Source: Amycolatopsis endophytica (GTDB lineage Bacteria; Actinomycetota; Actinomycetes; Mycobacteriales; Pseudonocardiaceae). Taken from it: 64,000 nt of DNA. The notes below the pieces were generated by a model, which saw only the letters and a list, made by a program, of their open reading frames with translations, made no database searches and had not been told where the DNA came from. The position numbers and the translations under genes are program-made. Location of the stretch: positions 1,488,001-1,552,000 of the forward strand of contig NZ_JACCFK010000002.1 in the NCBI RefSeq assembly GCF_013410405.1, given 5' to 3'. Shown piece after piece: positions 25,022 through 32,564 of the stretch (position 1 is the stretch's first letter; every line of letters starts with the position of its first letter).

Positions 25022-25729
25022 ATGGACAAAGTGATCGTCACCGACCCGCCCCGCGCGAACGGCGACGAGGTCACGGAGCTGGCGAAGTTCGGTGTCGCGA
25101 CCGTGCACGAGGCGCTGGGCCGCACCGGACTGCTCGGCCCCGACCTGCGGCCGATCCAGGACGGCGCCCGCATCGGCGGCACCGCGGTCACCGCGCTGTG
25201 CTGGCCGGGCGACAACCTGATGATCCACGCCGCGGTCGAACAGTGCCGCCCCGGCGACATCCTGGTCGTCACCACGACCTCGCCGTCGCGCGATGGCCTG
25301 TTCGGTGAGCTGTTCGCCACGGGGCTGCAGCACCGCGGGGTACGCGGCCTGGTGATCAACACCGGGGTGCGGGACGTCGCGGATCTGCGGACGATGGACT
25401 TCCCGGTGTGGTCGGCCGCGGTGAGCGCGCAGGGCACCGTCAAGGCCACCGCGGGCGCGGTCAACGTGCCGGTCGTCATCGGCGGCCAGACCATCCGGCC
25501 CGGCGACGCGATCCTGGCCGACGACGACGGCGCGATGGTCGTGCCGCGCGCCTCCGTCGCCGAGGGGATCCGCGCGGCGAAAGCCCGCGAGGACAAGGAA
25601 GAAGCGACCCGGCAGGCGTTCCGCCAGGGTGAGCTGGGGCTGGACCGCTACGGTCTGCGCGACAAGCTGACCGAACTCGGCGTGCGGTACGTGACCGCCG
25701 AGGAGTACGACAAGCTGGAGCGCGAATGA
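25022..25729 (+). CDS. ligK: 4-carboxy-4-hydroxy-2-oxoadipate aldolase/oxaloacetate decarboxylase
   Basis: 235 residues, RraA/HMG-CHA aldolase family. Key block: GDILVVTTTSPSRDGLFGEL, then HRGVRGLVINTGVRD with the Arg and Asp used for substrate and metal binding, and AVNVPVVIGGQTIRPGDAILAD. These enzymes split CHA (or HMG) into pyruvate and an oxo-acid, the last step of protocatechuate 4,5- and gallate pathways. GGGAGGAG lies before the ATG at 25022; an ATG at 25001 is possible. It overlaps the next gene by 4 bases, and that gene encodes an enzyme of the same pathway, which supports the assignment. Confidence 0.85.
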   Translation: MDKVIVTDPPRANGDEVTELAKFGVATVHEALGRTGLLGPDLRPIQDGARIGGTAVTALCWPGDNLMIHAAVEQCRPGDILVVTTTSPSRDGLFGELFATGLQHRGVRGLVINTGVRDVADLRTMDFPVWSAAVSAQGTVKATAGAVNVPVVIGGQTIRPGDAILADDDGAMVVPRASVAEGIRAAKAREDKEEATRQAFRQGELGLDRYGLRDKLTELGVRYVTAEEYDKLERE

Positions 25730-26784
25730 GCGACGGCATCCGCTGCATGCTCCTGCGCGGCGGCACCTCGAAGGGCGCCTACTTCCTGGCCGAAGACCTG
25801 CCCTCGGATCCCGCCGAACGCGACGACCTGTTGCTGCGCGTCATGGGCACGCCCGATGCGCGTCAGATCGACGGACTGGGCGGCGCGCAACCGGTCACCA
25901 GCAAGGTCGCGATCGTCTCCCCCGCCGGTGGCGGCGACTCCGACGTGGACTACCTGTTCCTGCAGATCGGGGTCGAGGAGGCGACCGTCTCGGACCGGCA
26001 GACCTGCGGCAACCTGCTCGCCGGTGTCGGGCAGTTCGCCGTCGAGCGCGGTCTGGTGCCCGCGGGCCCGGAGTCCACGAGCGTGCGCGTGAAGATGGTC
26101 AACACCGGCTCGATCGCGGTGTCGACCTTCGCCACGCCCGGTGGTGTGGTCCGCTACGACGGCGGCACCGCGATTTCCGGCGTGCCGGGCACCGCGGGCA
26201 CGGTCGAGCTGGAGTTCACCGGGACCGAGGGGTCGGTGTGCGGGAGCCTGCTGCCGACCGGCAACGTGGTCGACGAGATCGACGGCGTTCCGGTGACCTG
26301 TGTGGACAACGGCATGCCCGTCGTCGTGGCACGCGCGGCCGATTTCGGCCTCACCGGGTACGAGCCGGTGGGCGAGCTGGCCGGGAACCGTGAGCTGGCC
26401 GAAAAGATCCAGTCGTTGCGTCTGAAGGCCGGGAAGCTGATGGGGCTCGGCGATGTCAGCGCGGCGTCCGTGCCGAAGACGACACTGGTGGCCGCGCCGC
26501 GTGAGGGCGGCGCGATCAGCACGCGCACGTTCATCCCGCTGAAACCGCACCCGTCGATCGGCGTGCTGGGCGCGGTGAGCGTGGTGACCGCGCTGATGCT
26601 GGACGGCGCCGCCGGTCACGAGCTGTTCGCCGCGCCCGCGCCCGGTGAGCCGGTCGGGGTGGAGCACCCGACGGGCGCGCTCGAGGTCGGTGTCGACCTC
26701 GGCCCCGGTCCGCGCGTGTTGCGCTCGACCATCATCCGCACCGCGCGGAAGTTGTTCGACGGCACCACTTTCCCCCGCCCCTGA
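25726..26784 (+). CDS. galD: 4-oxalomesaconate tautomerase (PrpF family)
   Basis: 352 residues, PrpF/AcnD-accessory isomerase family. It begins IRCMLLRGGTSKGAYF, the conserved start of GalD and PrpF, followed by DGLGGAQPVTSKVAIV and DRQTCGNLLAGVG with the catalytic-type Cys, and later KPHPSIGVLGAVSV. GalD converts between tautomers of 4-oxalomesaconate after ring cleavage. The ATG lies within the stop of the aldolase gene (ATGA). PrpF of the methylcitrate route is the alternative, but the neighbours favour aromatic catabolism. Confidence 0.83.
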   Translation: MSDGIRCMLLRGGTSKGAYFLAEDLPSDPAERDDLLLRVMGTPDARQIDGLGGAQPVTSKVAIVSPAGGGDSDVDYLFLQIGVEEATVSDRQTCGNLLAGVGQFAVERGLVPAGPESTSVRVKMVNTGSIAVSTFATPGGVVRYDGGTAISGVPGTAGTVELEFTGTEGSVCGSLLPTGNVVDEIDGVPVTCVDNGMPVVVARAADFGLTGYEPVGELAGNRELAEKIQSLRLKAGKLMGLGDVSAASVPKTTLVAAPREGGAISTRTFIPLKPHPSIGVLGAVSVVTALMLDGAAGHELFAAPAPGEPVGVEHPTGALEVGVDLGPGPRVLRSTIIRTARKLFDGTTFPRP

Positions 26785-26801
26785 GAACCTGGGAGGCACC
26801 G

Positions 26802-27761
26802 ATGCCCGCCCCCTCTCCCCGGCACGAGATCGCCCACCTCGGCCACGTCGAACTGCGCACGCCGGAGCCGGAGAAGAGCCTGGACTTCTTCGTGAACGTG
26901 CTGGGCCTGACCGAGAACGGCTCGCAGGGTGATTCCGTCTACCTGCGCACCTGGGACGACTACGAGCACCACAGCGTCAAGCTCACCGCCGCGAAGACCT
27001 CCGGCGTGGGCCGCACGGCGATGCGCGCGTCCAGCGAGGCGGCCCTCAAGCGGCGGGCGGCCGCCATCGAGGAGCGCGGGCTGGGCATCGGCTGGGTCGA
27101 CGGGGACACCGGGATCGGGCCGACGTACCTGTTCCGCGATCCGGACGGGCACGAGATGGAGATCTACTGGGAGACCGAGCGGTACGCCCCGCCCGACCAC
27201 CTGCGGCCGTCGTTGAAGAACCAGGCCCAGGCGTACCCCGCGCGGGGTGTCTGCGTGCGGCGCCTGGACCACGTCAACTACCTGGCCCAGGACGCGGCGT
27301 CGAACGGCGGTTTCGTCTGCGACGCCCTCGGTGGCCGGGTGACGGAGCAGATCCAGCTCGACACCGGCGTGATTTCCGGGCAGTGGACGAACTTCGCGCA
27401 GAAATCCTACGATCTGGTCTACACCAACGACTGGACACGCAACTCCGGGCGCCTGCACCACATCGCGTTCGCCACCGACACCCGCGAGGACATCCTGCGC
27501 GCGGCGGACATCGCGCTGGACAAGGGTGTGTTCATCGAAACGGGCCCGCACAAGCACGCTATCCAGCAGACGTTCTTCCTCTACGTGTACGAGCCCGGCG
27601 GTAACCGGATCGAGCTGTGCAACCCGACGGCGCGGCTGATCTTCGCGCCGGACTGGGAACCGGTCACCTGGACCGAGGCCGAGCGCGCCAGGGGCCAGGC
27701 GTGGGGCCTCAAGACCATCGAATCGTTCCACACGCACGGCACGCCGCCGGCGCGGAGCTGA
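26802..27761 (+). CDS. Type I extradiol ring-cleavage dioxygenase
   Basis: 319 residues made of two vicinal-oxygen-chelate modules, the size of catechol 2,3-dioxygenases. Predicted Fe(II) ligands are His157 (RRLDHVNYL), His219 or 220 (GRLHHIAFA) and Glu271 (GGNRIELCN). The Tyr-rich C-terminal block FFLYVYEPGGNR also fits. It opens a dihydroxylated aromatic ring next to the two hydroxyls. With the aldolase and tautomerase just upstream (gap 17 bases), it gives part of a catabolic route; a hydratase (GalB-like) is not in the window. The ring substrate is unknown. Confidence 0.88.
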   Translation: MPAPSPRHEIAHLGHVELRTPEPEKSLDFFVNVLGLTENGSQGDSVYLRTWDDYEHHSVKLTAAKTSGVGRTAMRASSEAALKRRAAAIEERGLGIGWVDGDTGIGPTYLFRDPDGHEMEIYWETERYAPPDHLRPSLKNQAQAYPARGVCVRRLDHVNYLAQDAASNGGFVCDALGGRVTEQIQLDTGVISGQWTNFAQKSYDLVYTNDWTRNSGRLHHIAFATDTREDILRAADIALDKGVFIETGPHKHAIQQTFFLYVYEPGGNRIELCNPTARLIFAPDWEPVTWTEAERARGQAWGLKTIESFHTHGTPPARS

Positions 27762-27764
27762 GGT

Positions 27765-28304
27765 TCACCACAGCCGTCCACGCGGGATCTCGTCCAGCTC
27801 CGGCGACGACAGGTGGAGCACCTGGTAGCGCCCTGGCCCTTCATCCGCCCACAGCACGAACCGCACGAGTTCCCAGTGGTGCGGGTCGAAGGCCAGGGCC
27901 GCCGTGTGCACATCGTCCCGCCGCGCGAGTTCCGCGAGTTCCGCCACGGCGTCACCGAGTTCCGTGAACGGCGTCGTCTCACGGCTCGCCGCACGGGCGT
28001 GACCCGCCGGGCCGCGTTCGGTGGCGATGCCCGTCCAGTGCCGGACCGGGGGCCGCCCGAAGTCGTCGACGATGCCGTGGAAACCGCCGCCACCGACCAG
28101 GAACCGGCCCATGCCGCCGGTGTCGCGCCACAGGTAGAACGGCGCATACTGGTTGACCGGTGACCCCGCCACTCCGCGTTCCCGGATCAGGTAAGCCTTG
28201 AGCCCGAGCCCCGGAAACTCGTCCAGGAGATGCCCGCGCGTGGCCACGCGGTGCCGGATGATGCTCATGTCGTAGTCGGCGGGCAAGGTCACTTCATACT
28301 GCAT
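27765..28304 (-). CDS. DUF4865 family protein
   Basis: 179 residues beginning MQYEVTLPADYDM. The stretch GLKAYLIRERGVAGSPVNQY, then FYLWRDTGGMGRFL and GGGGFHGIVDDFGRPPV, matches DUF4865 as I remember it. No characterised function. It follows the cupin gene by 13 bases, a pairing I recall as common, so the two probably share a detoxification or small-molecule role. The ATG at 28304 has no good ribosome site and may rely on coupling to the cupin gene. Convergent with the dioxygenase gene. Confidence 0.83.
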   Translation of the reverse strand: MQYEVTLPADYDMSIIRHRVATRGHLLDEFPGLGLKAYLIRERGVAGSPVNQYAPFYLWRDTGGMGRFLVGGGGFHGIVDDFGRPPVRHWTGIATERGPAGHARAASRETTPFTELGDAVAELAELARRDDVHTAALAFDPHHWELVRFVLWADEGPGRYQVLHLSSPELDEIPRGRLW

Positions 28305-28317
28305 CGCATACACCGGT

Positions 28318-28701
28318 TCAGACCTCCGGATACTCGTCGCGAACCTGCTCACCCCAGTACGCGGCGTGCCCGTCCTCATCGGTTTCCTGCAACGTCACGT
28401 GCGTCATGCCCGTGCCGGGTGCCGCGCCGTGCCAGTGCCACTCCCCCGGCCCGGTCCACACCGAGTCCCCTTCCCGGATCTTCTCGGCTGGTTCGCCGCG
28501 CCGCTGGATCAGCCCCTCGCCCTCGGTGACGTAGATCAGCTGCCCGTGCGGATGCCGATGCCAGGCCGTGCGGGCGCCCGGTTCGAAGCGCACGTGGAAG
28601 ACCGTCAGGCGAGTGGGCGGACCGGGGACGGCGGTGATCTCTGCGGTCCCGGTGAACCAGGCGGCGGGCGCGTCGAGGCGGGTGGCTTGGGAAATCTCCA
28701 T
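28318..28701 (-). CDS. Cupin-domain protein
   Basis: 127 residues, single cupin barrel. Motif 1 is TAWHRHPHGQLIYVTEGEG (two His and a Gln in place of the usual third ligand, then Glu), motif 2 GEWHWHGAAPG. Such small cupins bind a metal and act on or sense small molecules. The ATG at 28701 starts 8 bases from a palindrome at 28710-28729, so the promoter is probably covered by a repressor. First gene of a two-gene operon with the DUF4865 gene. Confidence 0.85.
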   Translation of the reverse strand: MEISQATRLDAPAAWFTGTAEITAVPGPPTRLTVFHVRFEPGARTAWHRHPHGQLIYVTEGEGLIQRRGEPAEKIREGDSVWTGPGEWHWHGAAPGTGMTHVTLQETDEDGHAAYWGEQVRDEYPEV

Positions 28702-28709
28702 GACCGTAC

Positions 28710-28729
28710 TGTACATACTAGTTGGTACA
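28710..28729. promoter_or_regulatory. Palindromic operator upstream of cupin gene
   Basis: TGTACATACTAGTTGGTACA, matching its own reverse complement at 8 of 10 positions per half, centred on ACTAGT. The form suits a TetR- or MarR-type dimer. The adjacent TetR gene at 29287-29934 is a candidate, but its own control region does not contain this sequence. Confidence 0.6.
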
Positions 28730-29048
28730 GCGCCAAGTGCGATGCTCTGGGCGAGCACCAGCGTGCTGTCGCAACCCCCGAAGCCGGGTGGTCATCCCGT
28801 CGCCCGCCCGTCCAGCGAGGACGCTCTTGATCTTTGACCCACGCCGCCTTCGGCTGACGGGGAAGCGCCTCCGGCGCTGGCCGCTGGGCACGCCGTCGCT
28901 CAGTAGTCGGTCACCTCAGGTTCCGACCGCCCCCGCCCCTCCGCTTTGGAGGGTTTCGGTCGCCGACCAACGGCGGCTTTTGAGGAGGGACGGGGGAGAT
29001 CTGGGGCGTTCGGTTTCGGCTTGCGTTGCCGGGTGGCGTTCCGGAAGG

Positions 29049-29215
29049 GCCAACACGGCAGCGGGAACGGCCAACACGCTGCCCGGAAGGGCCAACACGC
29101 CGACGGGAGCGGCCAACACGGGTGTGTTGGCCGCTCCGAGCGCCGTGTTGGCCGCTCCGGGCGCCGTGTTGGCCGCTCCGGGCGGTGTGTTGGCCGCTCC
29201 GGGCGGTGTGTTGGC
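29049..29215. repeat. Nine GCCAACACG units, four forward then five inverted
   Basis: Forward copies start at 29049, 29070, 29091 and 29112; inverted copies (C/T)GTGTTGGC start at 29123, 29144, 29165, 29186 and 29207. All lie on a 21-bp period, mirrored about position 29121.5. The two inner copies form a perfect 14-bp stem (29106-29119 with 29124-29137) with loop GGGT. The block lies in a 585-base gap between the cupin gene start and the TetR stop; in the rest of that gap (28730-29048 and 29216-29286) I see no gene. Confidence 0.92.
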
Positions 29216-29286
29216 GCTCGGGGAGGTGGGTTCTCGGCTTGCGGTGCGGGCGGGCCGCGTCTTCTGTCCACTGAGGACAGTGAAAC

Positions 29287-29934
29287 TCAGGAACCGGTGA
29301 CGGGGGCGCGCCAGAGGCCGACGATCGCGTCGACGAGACCGGCCGCCGCGTCCTGCCATGTTGTCCGTGCCGTGGGGAGGCCGTCGGCCAGGAGGCGTTC
29401 TCGTTCGGCGTTCATGTGGACCATCAGCTGACGCGTCATGTCGTTGCGTTCGGCGCGGACCTCGGGCGGGAGTTGCGGCAGGCACCGCTTGAGACCTTCG
29501 ACCGTGCGCACCAGCGACGGCGACGACATCGACTCCTCGGCCATGACGCCGCGCAACGCCGGATCGGTCATGATCTGCGCCCCGAAGCGCGCGAACCACG
29601 TCGGATTCCCCAGCGTGGCAAGGTGTTCCGTCGTCGGGCGCACCATGCACGCCACCCAGTCACGCGGATCGTCCGAGTCGCCCATCTCCGCGATGATGCG
29701 ATCCCGGATCCGGTCGATCTCCACCGTGTGCTTGCGGATGATCGCACGCACCAGATCGGCCTTCGTGCCGAAGTGGTAGCCCACCGCGGCCGTGTTGCCC
29801 TGGCCCGCGGCCTCGCTGATCTGCCGGTTCGACACCGCGTAGACACCGTGCTCGGCGAACAGCCGTTCGGCGGTCGACAGGATGACCTCGCGGGTGGCCG
29901 TGACCCGGCCGGACCGGGTCGTCCTCGTCGTCAT
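29287..29934 (-). CDS. TetR-family transcriptional regulator
   Basis: 215 residues. Helix-turn-helix: ATREVILSTAERLFAEHGVYAVSNRQISEAAG then NTAAVGYHFGTKADLVRAII. The C-terminal ligand domain is of the AefR/NalC-like long type. The ATG at 29934 begins MTTRTTRSG. It is divergent from the MFS exporter at 30077 with a 142-base gap, the standard layout of a TetR-controlled drug or metabolite efflux pair. It probably represses the exporter and itself through the palindrome near 30040. Confidence 0.9.
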   Translation of the reverse strand: MTTRTTRSGRVTATREVILSTAERLFAEHGVYAVSNRQISEAAGQGNTAAVGYHFGTKADLVRAIIRKHTVEIDRIRDRIIAEMGDSDDPRDWVACMVRPTTEHLATLGNPTWFARFGAQIMTDPALRGVMAEESMSSPSLVRTVEGLKRCLPQLPPEVRAERNDMTRQLMVHMNAERERLLADGLPTARTTWQDAAAGLVDAIVGLWRAPVTGS

Positions 29935-30030
29935 GCCACCACCGCAACCAGGCTCAGGCAGGCCGGGCGGGCCCACAGGAAATCACCAGCCAGTTTACCG
30001 CTGACCCCATCCGACCCTAACCCGGTCTGC

Positions 30031-30051
30031 TATGCTCAGTCAATCAGTTGA
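30031..30051 (+). promoter_or_regulatory. -10 box and TetR-type operator of the MFS gene
   Basis: TATGCT (30031-30036) is a good -10 element, directly followed by the imperfect palindrome TCAATCAGTTGA (30040-30051) over the expected start site. GGAGG at 30064-30068 serves the ATG at 30077. No clear -35 box is seen. Confidence 0.5.
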
Positions 30052-30076
30052 TTTAAACTCCCCGGAGGCTCCGGCA

Positions 30077-31777
30077 ATGTCCTCTGCCCCTGCCCGCCAC
30101 GCCGGCACCCCGGCCACCGGCGCGGTCAAGCCCGGCGGCGTGGTCGCCGTGCTCGCGTTCACCGGCATCGTGGTCTCGCTGATGCAGACCCTGATCATCC
30201 CGCTGGTCCCCGAACTGCCGCGGCTGCTCGATGCGTCGTCGGCCGACGCCGCGTGGGCCATCACGGCGACCCTGCTCGCGGGCGCGGTCGCCACCCCGAC
30301 CGTCGGGCGCCTCGGCGACATGTACGGCAAGCGCCGCATGCTGCTGTTCAGCGCGGTCCTGCTGGTCGCGGGCTCGGTGACCTGTGGTCTGTCCGGCAGT
30401 CTCGTCCCGATGATCATCGGCCGGACCCTGCAGGGCCTGTCGGCCGCGGTGATCCCGCTGGGCATCAGCATCATGCGCGACGAGCTGCCGCCGGAACGGC
30501 TCGGCTCGGCCACGGCGTTGATGAGCGCCTCGCTCGGCGTCGGCGGCGCGCTCGGCCTGCCCGCGGCCGCGCTGATCGCGGAGAACGCCGACTGGCACGC
30601 GCTGTTCTGGACCGCGGCCGGACTCGGCGCGGTCGCGCTCGTGCTGGTCGCACTGATCGTCCCGGAATCGCGGGTGCGCGCAGGCGGGCGGTTCGACGTG
30701 CCGGGCGCGGTGGGGCTCTCGGTCGCGCTGGTGTGCCTGCTGCTCGCGATTTCCAAGGGCGCCGACTGGGGCTGGGGCGACCCGCTGACGCTGGGACTGT
30801 TCGCCGCCGCGGTCGTGGTGCTGCTGTTGTGGGGCTGGTGGGAGCTGCGCGCGAAGCAGCCGCTGGTCGACCTGCGCACCACCGCCCGCCGGCAGGTGCT
30901 GCTCACCAACATCGCCTCGGTGGTGTTCGGGTTCGCGATGTTCGCGACGTCGCTGGTGTTCCCGCAGCTGCTCCAGCTGCCCGCCGCGACCGGCTACGGG
31001 CTCGGCCAGAGCATGCTCGTCGCGGGCCTCGTGATGGCGCCGTCCGGTCTGATCATGATGGCGACCGCGCCGGTGTCCGCGCGCGTCACCCGGACCCGCG
31101 GCCCGAAGATCACGCTGATGCTGGGCGCGATCGTGGTCGCCGTCGGCTACGGACTGAGCATCCTGCTGATGGGCGAGGTCTGGCAGCTCGTGATCGGCGC
31201 GCTCGTCATCGGCGCCGGGATCGGGCTCGCCTACGGGGCGCTGCCCGCCCTGATCATGGGCGCCGTCCCGGTGTCGGAGACCGCCGCGGCCAACAGCCTC
31301 AACATGCTGATGCGCTCGATCGGCACGTCGACCTCCAGCGCCGTCGCGGGTGTGGTGCTCGCGCAGATGACCGTCACGCTCGGACCGGTCAGCCTGCCCT
31401 CGCAGGACGGGTTCCGCGTGGTGCTGGCCGTCGCCGGATGCGCCGCGCTCGCCGCACTCGTGGTCGCCGCGTTCCTGCCCGCGCAGCGCAAGCGGGCCGC
31501 GCAGGCGCCGGTGACCGGCCGGACCGTGGGCGGCACCGTCCGCGGCGCGAGCAGTGACCCGGCGCTGGTGACCGTCACGGCCCACCGCGCCGACGGCAGT
31601 GTCGCCGCGAGCACCGCGGCCGGTGCCGACGGCCGCTACACGCTCGCGGACCTGCCCGCCGAACCGCTGACCGTGGTGGCCGTCGAGCACCCGGCGGTGC
31701 GCGAGACGGTGGTCCTCGACGCCGGCCGCACCCGGCGGCACGACATCGACCTGACTGCGCGGAAGGAGCTCGCGTGA
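30077..31777 (+). CDS. MFS exporter (DHA2 type) fused to a Cna-B-like domain
   Basis: 566 residues. The first about 475 form a 14-helix drug:H+ antiporter-2 transporter (SLMQTLIIPLVPELPRLL, GRLGDMYGKRRMLLFS, IIGRTLQGLSAAVIPLG). After the last helix comes a carboxypeptidase-regulatory/Cna-B-like beta domain (GTVRGASSDPALVTVTAHRA, GADGRYTLADLPAEPLTVVA). This tail is predicted to be cytoplasmic if the transporter has the usual even number of helices, which is unusual for this domain. The last codons overlap the start of a gene made only of such domains. Divergent TetR suggests induction by the exported compound. Confidence 0.9.
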   Translation: MSSAPARHAGTPATGAVKPGGVVAVLAFTGIVVSLMQTLIIPLVPELPRLLDASSADAAWAITATLLAGAVATPTVGRLGDMYGKRRMLLFSAVLLVAGSVTCGLSGSLVPMIIGRTLQGLSAAVIPLGISIMRDELPPERLGSATALMSASLGVGGALGLPAAALIAENADWHALFWTAAGLGAVALVLVALIVPESRVRAGGRFDVPGAVGLSVALVCLLLAISKGADWGWGDPLTLGLFAAAVVVLLLWGWWELRAKQPLVDLRTTARRQVLLTNIASVVFGFAMFATSLVFPQLLQLPAATGYGLGQSMLVAGLVMAPSGLIMMATAPVSARVTRTRGPKITLMLGAIVVAVGYGLSILLMGEVWQLVIGALVIGAGIGLAYGALPALIMGAVPVSETAAANSLNMLMRSIGTSTSSAVAGVVLAQMTVTLGPVSLPSQDGFRVVLAVAGCAALAALVVAAFLPAQRKRAAQAPVTGRTVGGTVRGASSDPALVTVTAHRADGSVAASTAAGADGRYTLADLPAEPLTVVAVEHPAVRETVVLDAGRTRRHDIDLTARKELA

Positions 31778-32547
31778 CCGGCTACCGCGACACGACCGCC
31801 GAGGTGACGCTGACCGGACGGGTCGGCAGCGCCCGCCGCCCGCTGCCCGGCGTGACCCTCACGCTGACCGACCGGATCGGCGCGCAGGTCTCGCGCGCCC
31901 GGACCGGCGACGACGGCGGGTTCGCCTTCACCGGGCTGGTGCCGGGCCACTACGTCCTGATCGTGTCGAAGGCGGGCTTCCAGCCGTCCGCGACGGCGAT
32001 CACGCTCGGTGCCGAGCCGGGGACGCCGACCGAGGTGACCCTGGAACCGGCCACCAGCGTGCACGGCCTGGTCCGCGACCGCCACAGTGGTCAGCCGATC
32101 GCGACGGCCGCCGTGACCGCGGTGGGTCCCTCGGGCGAGGTCATCGCCAGCACGGTGTCCGATCCGGACGGCAGCTACCGGATCACCGGTCTCGACGCAC
32201 CCGAGATCACGCTGGTCGCCGCCGCGCCAGGGGCGGATCCGGCGGCCGCGGTCGTGCCGCTGGGCGGCGGCCGCGCACACGAGGTCGACCTGGTCCTGGA
32301 CACGCACAGCACGCTGGCCGGGACGATCACCGCGGGCGGCCGCCCGGTCGCCGGGCTGGCCCTGGAACTGCGGGACGCGGCGGGCCACGCGGTGGCGAAG
32401 GCGGTCACGGGGCCGGACGGCCGGTACACCTTCGAGCGGCTCACCGCCGGGGAGTACACGCTGACGACCCTCACCAGCGGCCCCCAGGTGACCGCGGTCG
32501 CGGCGAAGGCCACGACCGCGGACCTGGCACTGAACGGTCCTCTGTAG
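31774..32547 (+). CDS. Protein of three Cna-B/carboxypeptidase-regulatory-like repeats
   Basis: 257 residues without signal peptide or membrane segment. Three beta-sandwich repeats each end in a G-(S/R)-Y-x-(I/F/L)-x-G-L-type strand: about 8-90 (GGFAFTGLVPGHYVLIV), 91-170 (GSYRITGLDAPEITLVA), 171-250 (GRYTFERLTAGEYTLTT). The GTG overlaps the MFS stop. Similarity to the MFS tail suggests that both came from one repeat array and that the two products interact. Such domains are normally extracellular, so a cytoplasmic form would be novel. Confidence 0.85.
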   Translation: MTGYRDTTAEVTLTGRVGSARRPLPGVTLTLTDRIGAQVSRARTGDDGGFAFTGLVPGHYVLIVSKAGFQPSATAITLGAEPGTPTEVTLEPATSVHGLVRDRHSGQPIATAAVTAVGPSGEVIASTVSDPDGSYRITGLDAPEITLVAAAPGADPAAAVVPLGGGRAHEVDLVLDTHSTLAGTITAGGRPVAGLALELRDAAGHAVAKAVTGPDGRYTFERLTAGEYTLTTLTSGPQVTAVAAKATTADLALNGPL

Positions 32548-32564
32548 ACCGCCGGGGCGCCGGG

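Noticed and set aside
29049..29215. CRISPR-like array
   Set aside because: Units are 9 bases on a 21-base period with near-identical linkers, and the array inverts in the middle; no spacers of 30 or more bases and no cas genes.
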